64,000 nt of DNA from Petaurus breviceps papuanus (GCA_028583685.1 JAMXIF010001253.1:28964158-29028157); one strand, 5' to 3'. Shown: positions 52,701 to 64,000, numbered from the stretch's first letter. Made by a program: numbers and translations. The notes: generated by a model from the sequence alone, not told the origin.

Positions 52701-53469
52701 TCTCTCCAGATCTATGACTCCATTCAGCTCTATAACTAGAATAAACACAGTCCCCACACTAAAGCAGTTTATAATCTTTGACAGACTATTTCTGGAGAGT
52801 GCAAAACAAACATTAAAAATTCAAGTGAATTCTGCTGAATAGGGAATGATGGGAGAGTTCAAGGAATCACCTTTTCAGAAAGGAAGGAACCCAGGGGAGT
52901 TTTATATTTCTCTTATAATTAGGGGAGTCTTCCTGTTGTGTGCTATGTAGAACTGAACTAAGGGAGAATGTCCAATCAGTCTTTTTTTCTTTTGTATCTA
53001 ATTTGTTTTGGTTTTTCTCCCTAAATTTGCAAACTCACCACTTATCCCTTCTGGAGGTGTTATAACTAGGACAATATGGAAGAGAATTCTTGCTTTTGGG
53101 GATATGGGCTAAGACAAAGATCCTCAACAACCCATAGAGAAGCATCATTAGATTTGGGGTCAGTATACCTAATTGATTGAACCTGGACGTGTCCTTAACT
53201 GCTTGAGATCTGCCATCATATGTGCAAAATAAATCAATTGGAAAAGATAATTTTAAGGGACCTTTCAACTCTAAAATCTTTGGATTTTACCTTAACTCCA
53301 TGCATTCCTGAGACTTGCTCTTCTGGAAGGCAGAACAGGACCCACCACATGAGTTAGACTAGATCCTTTGGTTTCAAAGAATATTTCCTCCTCTCCCCAG
53401 TGGCTGAAAGTACAGGGAATCACCAGGTTTTATAATTATAGAGCACCTCCTTCAGGACAGCTTGTCTGG
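52701..53469. other. Mostly unclassified, possible THER remnants
   Basis: 53137-53285 ends with AAGGGACCTTTCAACTCTAA, resembling a THER tail. Otherwise unrecognised. Confidence 0.35.
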
Positions 53470-53681
53470 AACATGGAATGAGAGAGGAGGAATAATACGT
53501 GATCAGTCTAGGAAGATGGGTCTGAGTTTTTTAGTGAAAGGTTTTACATGCCAAACAAAGGAGTATGTGTTTTATCCTGGAGGCAATAGGAATTAATTGG
53601 AGCTTCTTGAAGGAATGAATGAGTGAATGAAAAATGTTCACTAAATATTTTCTATGTGCAATCGGAAGACAAATCCAAGCA

Positions 53682-54011
53682 AGAGAACTTATCCCNNNNN
53701 NNNNNCACAGCGAGTAAGACCACCAGCCCCAGAGCCGGGATGACCTGGGGATTGAATCTGGGCTCAGACACTTAGCACCCACCCAGAAACACCTGGCCAT
53801 GTAACCTTGAGCAAATTACTTAACCCCAATTGCTTAGGGGAGGCCAGGTGGCTCAGCGAGTAAGAGCACTGGCTCCAGTGTTGGGATGACCTGGGGATCA
53901 AATCCAGGCTCAGATACTCAGCACCACACCCAGAAATAACTGGCCATGTAATGTTGAGCAAGTTACTTAACCCCAATTGCTTTAAAAAAGAGAGAGAGAG
54001 AGAGAACTTAT
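53682..54011 (+). mobile_element. Tandem SINE dimer (GTAAGAGC family) with shared TSD
   Basis: First unit starts in an assembly gap and runs to 53835 (GCGAGTAAGACCACCAGCCC, GGGATGACCTGGGGATTGAA). The second, 53836-54000, starts AGGGGAGGCCAGGTGGCTCA and ends in (GA)n. Only the outer flanks are duplicated: AGAGAACTTAT at 53682-53692 and 54001-54011. The target is L2. Confidence 0.85.
53696..53705. other. Assembly gap (10 N)
   Basis: Ten N replace the head of the first SINE unit, probably a collapse caused by the dimer. Confidence 0.98.
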
Positions 54012-56000
54012 TCCTGCCATCAAGAAGCTTATATCATAATGGGAGAAAATAGTACATAAACAGGAAAAAGAAAGGGAAAGGGTATGCTCAGAGCAATATG
54101 GTTTGAAGAATCTAGAGTCTCAAGGGAGTAACATGTCTAGACTTGTACATTGGGAAAATCAATTTAGAAGACTGTGGTGGATGTACTGAGGAGTGGAAAG
54201 CCTGGAGACAGGAAGAACAATGAAGAGATTACTGTAATGATCTGTGCAATATCTAATGGGGCCTTGAACTAACATAACAGTCATTTGAGTGGAAAGAAGG
54301 GGATGGATGTAAGAATTTTTACAGATGTAGAATTGACAAGACTTGGCAACTGATTGAATATGGAGTATGAGAGAGAATGAAGAAACTGGGATGATTCCTA
54401 AATTGTGAACTAAACCCAAATGACTGCAAGAATAGTGATATGAGAGAAGAAATAAATTAGTAGAAAGGGTAGGTTTAGGGAGGGGAGATAGTGAATTCTG
54501 TTTTGGACATGTTAACTTTGAAGTAACTATGAGACATCTAGGGGGAGATGCGTAAGTACAGTCTGTTGATAAGGAGTGTTTTGGTGAGAGAAGATACAGA
54601 GAAAGCGATTGCAAGGGGAAGAGCTGGGCACACTTTTAGGCAGTAGAAAGGAGCCTATACATAAGAGAAGATTGAAAATTATGACTAGCAAAGGGATGAG
54701 TGAAGCAGATTTCCAAAGGAGGCAGGAGGGATGGTATCAGGGGCTCACGTAGAGAAGTTGTCATTGTCAAAGAGAAAGCCCCTTTTTCTTTGAACCTGAA
54801 GCGAAGGAGGAGAGAATAGGGGATAATGGTGAGGGAATTTGAAATTGGGGAAAAATGGAACCTCACAATGGGTGGCCTCCATTTTCTTCCCACTGAAATA
54901 TGAGGTCTTCTGTTGAGATAGAAGGAAACATGAGATAGTAGAGGTGACTTATAGAGAGAAAATAAAATTGGAAATGGCAATTATAGGGAGTTTGATAGAA
55001 AGGCAGTCAGTAAAGGAAAAGGAAATCAACAGGGAGGGAGACAATAAATGGGGAGGCATGGAAGGAGGACCCATTTGGGAGTGTTAACATAAATTTGTAC
55101 TGGATTCAGCAGAATTATGGGATGTCCTCCAGCTGTGTCCTGCATCCTATAAGCAAACAAAAAGAGGACAGACACAGAGTAGGGATTTGGAAAAGGATGA
55201 ATAGTGATTGGTTAATAGGGCTAGAGATTCAAGGGTAGAAAATGGCTTAAAGTTAAACTAGGTCACTTAAGGGTCAAGATTTGGAAGAAAAGAAAGTGAG
55301 ACCAAAGCAAAGCCTTGGAAAGTAGGAAAGGACAGTGGTGAGGATAAATGATGTGCCAACTCATAGGAGTTGAAAAAGCTGAGGAACTGGGAATTCTATG
55401 AGGGGATATCAAGATATATTTTAATTTCTCAAGTATAAGGAGAGAAAGATGATTAGCCAACTACTGAACTATTTTGAGAAAGGAAAGGGAATGATGTGGG
55501 AACCAGTATAGAATAAGGATAGGTTGCTATGTCTGAATAGATCAAACTTCAAAAGAAGAGAGGCTGCTGAGTGACGATGGTTAGGGTTCCAGAAGTGCTG
55601 CAGAACAAGAAGCATGCCTGACCCAATGTCTGGAGGATATGAAGGAGGCACATCCAAATCTGGAGAAAGTATACAGGGTTGCAGCATTTTTTTACAGGGA
55701 GCCAGGTTTGAGGGAGGGAGACAATAAATGGGGAGGCATGGAATCATATGACAAGCTACATGCACTAGCTCAGTCCTGATATGGGGTGAGAGGTGGAGAT
55801 GGAATCACTGGACGGGACAAGGCTCCAATCTGAAGAATGACTAATTATAGAGGGTTGAAGAGGAGTTGATTTCCTCACCCTCCAATCAATAGCCAAGGCA
55901 AATCTGCCCCAGGAACAGTTATAATCATGGGTTGATTAATGCTCCTCGGTGTGAGGGGGCATGGTCTCTGGATTATCGGGTGGGTCTCTGATCAAAGAGA

Positions 56001-56572
56001 AGGAAAGATGCCTTCTCTTTCTAGGGTGCTAATATACTACCTACCTAGTGGAATTGAGAAGATCTAATGGAAAAGCATTAGGTGGATTTGCGCCTGGGCG
56101 TAAAGCAAAGCTGTGTTTAGAATGACTGACTGAGCGGGAGTTCTCATTCTCTTTCCTTTGTAAAATTTGGAAACATAAATGGTGTATACTCCAACTACTT
56201 CATCAAGTGGGATCTGCCTCATGCGCCCCGCCATTTTTCTTTATTCCCCACTTTCATCAGACTAGATAAACTGGATATCTTTTAAAGAAACACCCCAACT
56301 TCTAAAGAGGAGAATGGTGCCACCTCAATTTAATAAAGAGTCACTTGTCTTTAAGCTGGTGCAAAGCTGGGACCTTTAATTTGGAAATTTGTGCAGAAAA
56401 AAAGTCTGATTTTCAAATACCAGCATGGTCTAAAATGTAACAATGGAATTATCCAGGGGGAAAACCAAACCAAATGCTTATACCACTATAAGAACAGCTA
56501 TTGGATGAAATTTTTAAAAAAAATGCCCTGGAACAAAAGATTCTCAGGTTTACAGGTTTGATTTCACTAATC
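56001..56572. other. Unclassified sequence
   Basis: Could include the 5' remainder of the L2, but no motif is readable. Confidence 0.35.
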
Positions 56573-59241
56573 CAGAGGTTTCCAAATTTTATGTAGTGGC
56601 AGCCATCTTTTTTTTTTTTACCAAAAATAATAATTGTATTCCCACCACCATGCAGAATTTTAATAAAGAAAATCTAAGCAAATAATGTTCTAAGTTCACA
56701 TTTTATTCAAATAAAATTAAGAAATCATTAAAATACTTATAAATCCACAGAATTTTAAATATACAATAAAAACAATAGAGATATTAATTAGAAAAAATGC
56801 TTAATAATTTTGGCATCTATAACATAACGAACATAAAATTGATTTCATTGATAATAAACTTATTTTTGACCTGATATTTCTCAAAATATGGTGTCATTGA
56901 TGATATTGCTACTTTTTATATAACTATTTTTCAACCACTACTCAATATCTATGCTTTGTCATTTTAATAGCTACTATAGAAAACTATGTTTCATATAAGT
57001 AAGATGTTATGAACAGAAGTAAAATATCTATCATTTTGTTTGAAAAATCTAGAGAACATTTTATTCCCTGGTGGCCAAAAAATAAGAGTTTTAAGTCAAA
57101 CTTTCTTATGTACTATCATGAGAAAAATCTAATAACGACTCTTTTTCAGAAAGACCCAATGCTTCATACTTGTTCAAAACAAATGGGTTCCCTATCCATT
57201 CAAATATATGGATATCTAAGTATTTAAAATAAAACAAAAACCACTTCTATAGCTCATTCAAGTGATAAACAAGTAGGTTTTTACTTTCTTCTATTTAATT
57301 TGGAAAAGGAGAATGTGTTCGTTTTTTTTTTAATTTGGGAATATACTAAATGCATTTTAAAATTTTATTAGTCATAGCTCTAACTTGTTCATAAGAGAAA
57401 TAACTTAAACTTTCTGGGTCAGAGTATAAATTTGAGGACCTTGCATGGATTCATTTCAAGTTCTCAGTTTTTCAAAAATACCCACCAAATATATGTTTTG
57501 AGAGGAAATTTAAATTATAAGTAAATAAAATTATTCAAAATAAATAAATATTTAAATATATGTGGCATCAACATAATATTCACAGCACTGATGGTAACCA
57601 TGAATATGCAAGCATACTTCTGGATCACAAAATATAACAGACTTTCCATGTAAAAGCAGAAGCAAAACACTTATTCAGACATCAGAAAACCAAATCCCAA
57701 CACCAGGAAAAGAATCCATCATAGCAACAAAGAAGTTAATACACCATAACACAGCAGAAAGTTACACCATCCTTTAGCCTTTCCACAAACAAATACTCAC
57801 AAACCTAGCTGTCTGCTTGCCTGTGTCCTCTCTTCCCACCACCCTAACTGCTCTGACTTCCAGCTTCCTGTGGGCTCTGCTCCACCCTTCAGCAAATTCT
57901 TCCCACAGGCTCCTTGTGATTACATTTGGCCTATTAGGGGGCAGGGAAGATCTTCAAATTACCATTACCATTACAATATAATAAATAAAAAAAGAAAATT
58001 AATTTGCTTTATGTTTATTGTTATCACACAAAAAATAGCAAGTTCTTCAATAAGCTCAAACATCTTTCAAGAACATGAAAAAGCCAGAGTATTTCGTTAT
58101 AATATTGAAGTCCCCTATGTTCTACCCCACATCACTACACAATTTTACAACAGGTCTACCTTTCAATGAATTGTTTTCTTAAGTTGTTTACTTTTGTAAC
58201 AACTTAAAAAAATTGTATATAGTTTCTCATTCACATTCTTGATAAAAGTTATTATGAAGAATGCAATGTGAACAAGTCTACATTTTTACTAGGGCTTGTG
58301 AATGTACATTTTATCCTGACACTAAGTTTCCTCAGTGCAGAGTCCTATAGCATTCTTCTATAGTATAACTTTTTCAATTTTAAAAATCTGTAAATTATAT
58401 AGAAATTTTCTCTTATGAAAAATTGCAATTAGTAGGCTTGCAAATTAAAAATTTTACCTAGCATTATTTTCAACAATCATTCATAGATAGGTAATAAAAT
58501 TGGCATTTTAAACTATATATGTTGTTTCAACCATTCAAAATACATAAAGAAGGAAAGATTTTAGTTTCTCACTTAAAGTGATCTTTTAATTCTTCTGGTT
58601 AGAAGGTCAGAAAGGACTTTAAATATATGGCAGCTCTCCTTCCCACTGTATTTTCTTTAAGTCGAACCACCCAAAGCTGCTTTGAATATGATTTGCCAAG
58701 CATCAGTTCAACCATTTCAATAGCTGCAAGTAGCACCAAACGTTTCTTCTATTGAACGAGGCTTTTTACACTTAGTAATTCTGTAAGTAACCTTATATAA
58801 TGGAACCAATTATTTTGCTTATTGATAGCATCTAATTTTCTCCTGAAAAATTTCTTGTCTTTTAAAATGTTGTTTCACATAATCTGTTACTAAAGTATTC
58901 TGAAAAAGAAAAATTATCAGTGTTTCTTCTCCATAAACAGCACCTGTTTACAGTACCTGTAAATTCCCCTGATAAATATCATGGATGATATTTTCTGGAT
59001 TTGGACTTTTTACTTTGTTTTCCTCTATTCCTCCTCCTTAAACTATCTTTACCGAATTTGCTTATACTAGTACAGATCTAGCTGCAGATGTATCAGAAGA
59101 TTTTCTCTTTAAACTAACGACATATTTAGCCAGGACAAAGGGATATTATTAAATTTTCCAAAAAATTAGAGAAGACAAAAAAATTTTAAAATTAAATTTA
59201 AATTTAGATCTTTTTTTTTCAATTTAATTATTTGTGACCTA

Positions 59242-59475
59242 AGGAGCACCTAGGTGGTACATTGGATAGAGCACTGGGCCTGGAGTCAGAAAGATGAGAG
59301 TTGTGTGACCCTGGGCAAGTTACTTAACCTCTGCCTCATTTTCTTCATCTCTAAAATGGGGATAATAATAGCACCTACCTCCCAGAGTTATTGTGAGGAT
59401 AACATGAAATAATAATTATAAAACACTTAGCACAGTGCCTGCCACATAGTAAGCCTTATATAAATATTTGTTGTT
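59242..59475 (+). mobile_element. MIR3/THER SINE inside the hAT transposon
   Basis: GAGCACCTAGGTGGTACATT, GTTGTGTGACCCTGGGCAAG, TCATCTCTAAAATGGGGATA, GAGTTATTGTGAGGATAACA, TGCCTGCCACATAGTAAG. The B box region is deleted. Confidence 0.82.
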
Positions 59476-59504
59476 ATTGTCACAAAGTTTAACTATCTGT
59501 ATTC

Positions 59505-59846
59505 TCAAGTTATTTCCATTTTTGAAATTGTAAAGCCACAATTGTAATGTTGTAGGGATTTTTGAAACATGCTTACCATATTGAATTTACCCAAATCAAA
59601 GAGGTTGAGAAATTTAATAAATATGGTACTTTTAACTTTCTCACAAAGATTGTTCAACTTGAAGCTGATAGACTTCATATTGAAAAACGTCAGGTAGTGA
59701 GACAACCAGTCATCAGCGTCACGAACTAACTGCAATGTAGATGGCTCAAATTTGGCCTGTTTAGGGATGCTGTAGTAAATAACCATGGTGCTGCACTGCA
59801 ATCGTGCACAGAGGCCAGGCCAGATGTGCCAACAAATACTGGGCAA
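59505..59846 (-). other. Unidentified 113-codon open frame inside the hAT element
   Basis: An uninterrupted frame near the transposase-proximal terminus, with AKFEPSTLQLVRDADDWLSH and LNNLCEKVKSTIFIKFLNLF. It sits upstream of the BED-like remnant, where a leader exon or an accessory frame could lie. I recognise no domain. It may equally be a chance frame in AT-rich DNA. Confidence 0.3.
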
Positions 59847-60092
59847 ACATTAGCATTCACCTTTCCCCTTCTTCTTAGAGGAAGAATGCACACCCTAGAG
59901 TGTGCCAGCATGCCAGGCCCAGGCTCTGTGCATGCCTATGTATTGCATTCACTGTCTGTTGGCATGAATTCACTGTGTTAGTATCATTTTTGCTAAGCTT
60001 GATTTAAGTATTATTTTCATTGTGGGAAAAAAAAGTATATGTAGAAATCAGTTACTGAAAAAACAACCAATAAATTTGGAAAACTCTGGACT

Positions 60093-60345
60093 TTGTTGCT
60101 GTAATGTTCAGTCATGTCCACCTCTTCATGGCCCCATTTGGGGTTTTCTTGGCAAAGATACTAGAGCAGTTTGTCATTTCCTTCTCCAGTTCACTTTACA
60201 GATGAGGAAACTGAGGCAAACAGGGTTAAGTGACTTGTTCAGGGTCACACAGCTAGTAGAGCTGAGGCCAGATCTGAACTGAGGAAAATGAGGCATCCTG
60301 ACTCTAGGTCTAGCATCTATCCACAGCACCACCCAGCTGCCCCAT
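60093..60345 (-). mobile_element. Mar-1 SINE, full length
   Basis: TGTTCAGTCATGTCCACCTC, GGCCCCATTTGGGGTTTTCT, CATTTCCTTCTCCAGTTCAC, TTAAGTGACTTGTTCAGGGT, GCACCACCCAGCTGCCCC. It starts five bases outside the hAT terminus. Confidence 0.92.
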
Positions 60346-60374
60346 AGTCTGTATTAGTGTCATTCAAAGGAAGC

Positions 60375-61789
60375 CTCTCCCCTTTCAGAAAGCAATTTTG
60401 GACTTCAAAGAAAAACGTCAAATAGTCACAAGCCCCAAAAGAGTTCTTGGAAGAGCTTTAAAAGGACCTTTAAAATCAAGTAAGAAAAGTTGAAGAAAAA
60501 TTAGGGGAAAAAATAAGAGTAATGTTAGAAAATTAAGAAAATTTTGAAAGAAAGTCAGCCAACTGGAAAAAGAGATCCAAAAATTTGTGGAAGAAAATAC
60601 ATCCTTAAAAATTAGAATTGGGCAAGGGGAAGCTGATGTCATTTTAAGATACCAAGAAAGAATAATGCAAAATTAAAAGAATGAAAAAACAGAAGAGAAT
60701 GTGAAAGATCTCATTAGAAAAGCAACTGACATGGAAAATAGATCAAGGCGAGGCAATATAAGAATTGCTGGACTACCTAAACATTATGATTTTTTTAAAA
60801 AAAGAGTCTAGACATTGTACATTAAGAAATTATTAAGGAAAATTTCCCCAAAGTGTTAGAACAAGAGTGAAAAAATGGAAATTGAAAAAAAAAATCTAAT
60901 TACCACTTGAAAAAGATGCCAAGATGAAAGCTCACAGGAACATTACAATAGCCAAGTTTCAAAGCTCCTAGGTCAAGGAGAAAATACCATAAGCAACTAG
61001 GAAAAAAAACATTTAAATACTGTGGAACCACAGTCAGGATAATGCAAGATTTAACAGCTTCTACAATAAAAGACAGAAGGCTATGGGACATTCCATTTTG
61101 AAAAGCAAAGGAGCTGGGTTTGCAAACAAGAATGACTTACCCAGCAAAGCTAAGAGTAATCCTGAATGGAAAAAAATGAATATTTAATGAATTAAAGGAT
61201 TTTTAGGTATTTGTGAGAAAAATACTGGAACTAAATGAAAAATTCTACTTATAAGATTCAGGAGAAACATAAAATGGTAAATGTTAAATACCAATTATAA
61301 GGGATTTAATAGGTTGAACTGCTTACTACTTAGATGGGAAAACATTATCTATAATTCTTAAGAATGTAATCATTACTTAGGTAGTTTGAAAGATTTTTCA
61401 AGAAGGCTTAGAGTTGAGTATGATGGGATGATCCTAAAAAACATAATTGAGTTGGAAGAGGTAAAATGGAGCAATTATCATATAAATGGGGTGTGAATGT
61501 GAGAAAATACTTCAGTAGAGGCAGGAGGAGGTGGAGGGTTGGTAGTGATAGAACCTTGTTCTCATCAAAATGAGGTTAAAGAGGGTACAATATATAACTA
61601 TAGAAGGGCATAAAAGTCTTCTTAAATTACAAAGAAATAGAAGAGCAAAAGAATAGAATAAGGGAGGGACTCCTAGAAGGATGTGCAGACCAAGAAATAG
61701 GAGGATAAGGGAGGGACTCTTAGAAGGGATGCAGATTAGGGGGGCAGTGGTTAGAAGTAAATTAGACTTTTGAGAAAGCATAGAAGAGA

Positions 61790-61878
<89 letters not shown>

Positions 61879-62795
61879 ATAAACAGTGAGGAAAAATATA
61901 ATGGAATGAAATACACAGCTAGTAATTATAACTTTGAATACAAATGGACTCACCCATAAAATGGAAATAGATAGTAGAATTGGCTTAAAATCCAACAACA
62001 TGTTGTTTACAAGAAACATTTTAAAATAAGAGATACACACAGAGTAAAAGTAAAGGGCTAGAGTAGAATTTACTGTGCTTAGGAAGATGCAAAAAAAAAA
62101 AACTAGGGTAACAATCATGGTCTCAAAGTTAAAGCTAAACCAGGTTTAATAAAAAGAGATAAACAATTGGGTAGGTTAAAGAACAAATCATAGAAACAAT
62201 CATTAATTTCATTAAATAGACAACATACCAAAACCTATGGGATATAGCAAAAGCAGTAATCAGAGGAAAATGTATATCTTTAAATGCTTATATCAATAAA
62301 ATAGAGAGAGAACAGACCAACGAATTGAGTGTGCAACTTAAAATTAGAAAGAGAACAAATTTTAAATACCTAAGTAAACACCAAATTGGAAATCCTAAAA
62401 ACTAAAGGTGAGATTAATAAAATTGAATATGAGAAAATTATTGAATTAACAAATAAAATTAGATGTTGGTTTCATTAAAAATAAATAAGAAAAATATACC
62501 ATTGATTAATATGACTTTTAAGGAGAGAGAAGAAAATCAAATCACTGGTAAATCAAAGGAGTTATTTTTGCCCAACTACAAGTCAATAATTTAACAATTT
62601 ACATAAAATAGAAGAACATTTAAAAATATATAAACTTCCTAGATTAACAGAAGAGAAAATAGAACATCTAAATAAATCTATTTTAGAAAAACAAATTGAA
62701 CAGGCCACAAATGGGCTTCCAAAATTTTTCTTTAAATGCACAGCAGAGAACAAAAGAAAACTCAAAAGGAAGCACAGAAAAGCAGGGTAGCTTTG
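60375..62795 (+). mobile_element. L1 LINE with ORF1 and ORF2 5' parts
   Basis: ORF1: ENRSRRGNIRIAGLPKHYD at 60735-60790 and MTYPAKLRVILNGKK near 61134-61178, matching the L1 ORF1p NIRIIGLPE and ISYPAKLSF motifs. ORF2 endonuclease: ITLNTNGLTH at 61929-61958 and NPTTCCLQETF at 61992-62024 (compare CCIQETHL). The following linker region reads CCTATGGGATATAGCAAAAG, and the element ends near the start of the RT domain (EKQIEQATNGLPKFF, 62687-62731). Many breaks; the 3' half is absent. Confidence 0.88.
61789..61874. repeat. GA microsatellite within L1
   Basis: (GA)n of about 86 bases with one CAGA interruption, between the L1 ORF1 and ORF2 remnants. CT-rich minus frames are artefacts. Confidence 0.95.
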
Positions 62796-63039
62796 AAAAC
62801 AATATGTAGTACTTATGACATAGTTTTTTTTAAAGTAAATGGTGTGAAATAGAAATTAATGGTTTCATACTGAATCCTCATTTTGTGTTGTGCTTTATAC
62901 ATCATACTTTTTTTCTTTTTGTATTTAAGTTCAAAAAGAATTTTTAAAAGAAAGAAAGTGACTTTGGGGCAACAGCCTGACTCTTCTACCTTCCTTCTCC
63001 CATATTTTTTCATCATAGGGAAATATTAAAACTATTTAG
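62796..63039. other. Unclassified AT-rich sequence
   Basis: Lies between the truncated L1 and the L2. No family assigned. Confidence 0.35.
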
Positions 63040-64000
63040 AATTCAAAATAACCTCCAAATTGGTTTCCCTGCTTCTGCTCTCTCCTTTTCAATCCATTCA
63101 CCACACAGATGTCCGAAATACTCCCAAGGCAAAATCTAAATCATTCCCTTGCTCAAAAACTTTTGGTGTTTTCTTATTGCCTCTGTAATCAAATACCTTG
63201 GCCTTTTATTTAAAACTCTATACAGCCTTGATATTGCCTTCTCAGATTTATTTCACATCACTCCTTTAAACATACTCTGTTTCAGACATTTGTACTGTTA
63301 AAAGGAAAATTCTTTGTTAGTGCTTTTGCCCCAATAATAGAGACAAAATTCAGTAAAAAAGAAAATTACAAGGAGTTTCTTTTTAAAAAAAAATACATCA
63401 AGGTAGCAACAAGCTGACAGAGTGGATCATTAGAGATCAGCTAGGGATTCAAGATGGACTCAGTTTTAGCACTAACTTTTGTAAAGAGATAAACACAATT
63501 TGGATAGATCAGGTCAGCAAAAGGGGATGGGCCACTGCATCTCAGATCCTCCCCAGTGCTGGATAGCAGGTAATACAAAAGCTGAGACTGGGTGGCACCT
63601 CCCCCAACACTGACTGAAAAGCAGGACCAGGAACAATGGGATCACTGAGTCAGAACAGCTTTCAACAGCACTCCTGACTCTTCTCCACCTTGGACATGTC
63701 TCCTGCCTCTCTGAATCCACACAACCATGCTCCATGACTGGAAGGCCCACTTTCCTCTATGTCTGTCATAATCCTGAATTTTCTTTTAGGCTTAGCTGAG
63801 GTGCAGCTTCATGAATTTGCATCATGAAATCTCTGATCTCCCAAGTTATGAATACTCTCTCCCTACTCCAATTTCCTTGAATTATACTTATAGTTTGTAG
63901 TTCCCCAATAGAATGTAAACTCCTTGAGGATATTTGTCATGAAACAAGGGATTGTTTTATTTATTGTGTTCACATCTTAGTACCTACTATAGTGCTTGGC
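63040..64000 (+). mobile_element. L2 LINE running off the window edge
   Basis: CCACACAGATGTCCGAAATA, TCATTCCCTTGCTCAAAAAC, TTTCTTATTGCCTCTGTAAT, ACTCTATACAGCCTTGATAT, TTATTTCACATCACTCC at 63100-63265, then GGCTTAGCTGAGGTGCAGC at 63790 and the terminus AATAGAATGTAAACTCCTTG, TACTATAGTGCTTGGC. About 470 bases at 63300-63775 do not fit L2. Confidence 0.85.
63300..63775. other. Unidentified insertion or replacement inside L2
   Basis: Lies between two consecutive L2 blocks. No terminal repeats, tail or family recognised. A 78-codon minus frame (63514-63750) shows no domain. Confidence 0.5.

Larger units (their letters stand above)
53470..56000 (-). mobile_element. L2 LINE, about 2.2 kb with reverse-transcriptase ORF remnants
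   Basis: Minus-strand frames carry L2 ORF2 motifs in order from high to low coordinates. 54980-54636 has LIPSLLPPLEICFTHPF (compare IPSLLLKELAPLIIPTLS). 54614-54159 has LGIIPVSSFSLILHIQS, VAKSCQFYICKNSYIHPLLS (compare LGVILDSSLSLTPHIQSISKSCRFYL) and LPVSRLSTPQYIHHSLL. 53630-53531 has LIPIASRIKHILLCLACK (compare LPIAFRIKFKLLCLAYK). Frames are broken and the catalytic YADD box is not seen. A SINE dimer interrupts it at 53692-54000. Confidence 0.9.
56573..60088 (-). mobile_element. hAT-superfamily DNA transposon, both ends present
   Basis: Terminal inverted repeats CAGAGGTTTCCAAATTTTA (56573-56591) and, as inverse, CAGAGTTTTCCAAATTTAT (60070-60088) agree at 16 of 19. On the minus strand 58800-58621 encodes YKVTYRITKCKKPRSIEE and, after a one-base frame change, LAAIEMVELMLGKSYSKQL then RLKENTVGRRAAIY. 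This matches the LILPAA...EMCK...LG and PLSNNTVSRRI region of ZBED/Charlie-like hAT transposases. BED-like remnants sit upstream. The 8-bp flanks CACTAATC and GACTTTGT agree at only 3 of 8. Several stops; dead. Confidence 0.82.

Noticed and set aside
54159-54980. Minus-strand frames of 151 and 114 codons as host genes
   Set aside because: Both align by eye with L2 ORF2 reverse-transcriptase and C-terminal motifs, so they belong to the LINE.

Overview
The window looks like a 64 kb stretch of marsupial (metatherian) nuclear DNA, intergenic or deep-intronic. The main reason is the repeat content. Nine copies of a tRNA-derived SINE carry a BovB/RTE-type 3' tail, which is the design of the marsupial Mar-1 CORE-SINE. 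Alongside them are another tRNA SINE family with A-rich tails and L1-type target duplications, marsupial-type L1, and many old MIR/THER SINEs, L2 and L3/CR1 LINEs. I cannot fix the species. No host protein-coding exon, rRNA, tRNA, snRNA gene or CRISPR array could be supported. Every long open frame I looked at is either a transposable-element remnant or a translated simple repeat.

Layout. 1-9 kb: unclassified sequence, MIR and L2 fragments, TG and TCTA microsatellites, a SINE with an exact 15-bp target duplication (3871-4024), an L1 3' end and a four-unit minisatellite (7798-8056). 9-16 kb: an L3 fragment, an RTE endonuclease remnant (10518-10810), a hAT-like element, a GGAA tract with an assembly gap, then a SINE and an L1 inserted at one target site (14944-16081). 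16-24 kb: largely low-copy sequence with L3, L2 and a purine tract. 24-39 kb: the densest SINE region, including a hAT-like element (31443-32654) filled with nested SINEs. 39-48 kb: L2 and L3 fragments, a long GA tract and a pure GAA run. 48-56 kb: an L3 split by three later insertions, then an L2 of about 2.5 kb on the minus strand with recognisable reverse-transcriptase protein, interrupted by a SINE dimer. 56-60 kb: a 3.5 kb hAT transposon with both terminal inverted repeats and a decayed ZBED-like transposase. 60-64 kb: an L1 retaining parts of ORF1 and ORF2, and an L2 running off the window edge.

There is no gene system here. The interactions are those of mobile elements: L1, L2, L3 and RTE elements, the SINEs that borrowed their tails, and hAT elements with non-autonomous palindromic relatives. 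Insertion order can be read from interrupted copies and their target-site duplications. Family names are from memory of the sequences, with no database search; fragment ends are mostly accurate to 5-30 bases unless a target duplication fixes them.
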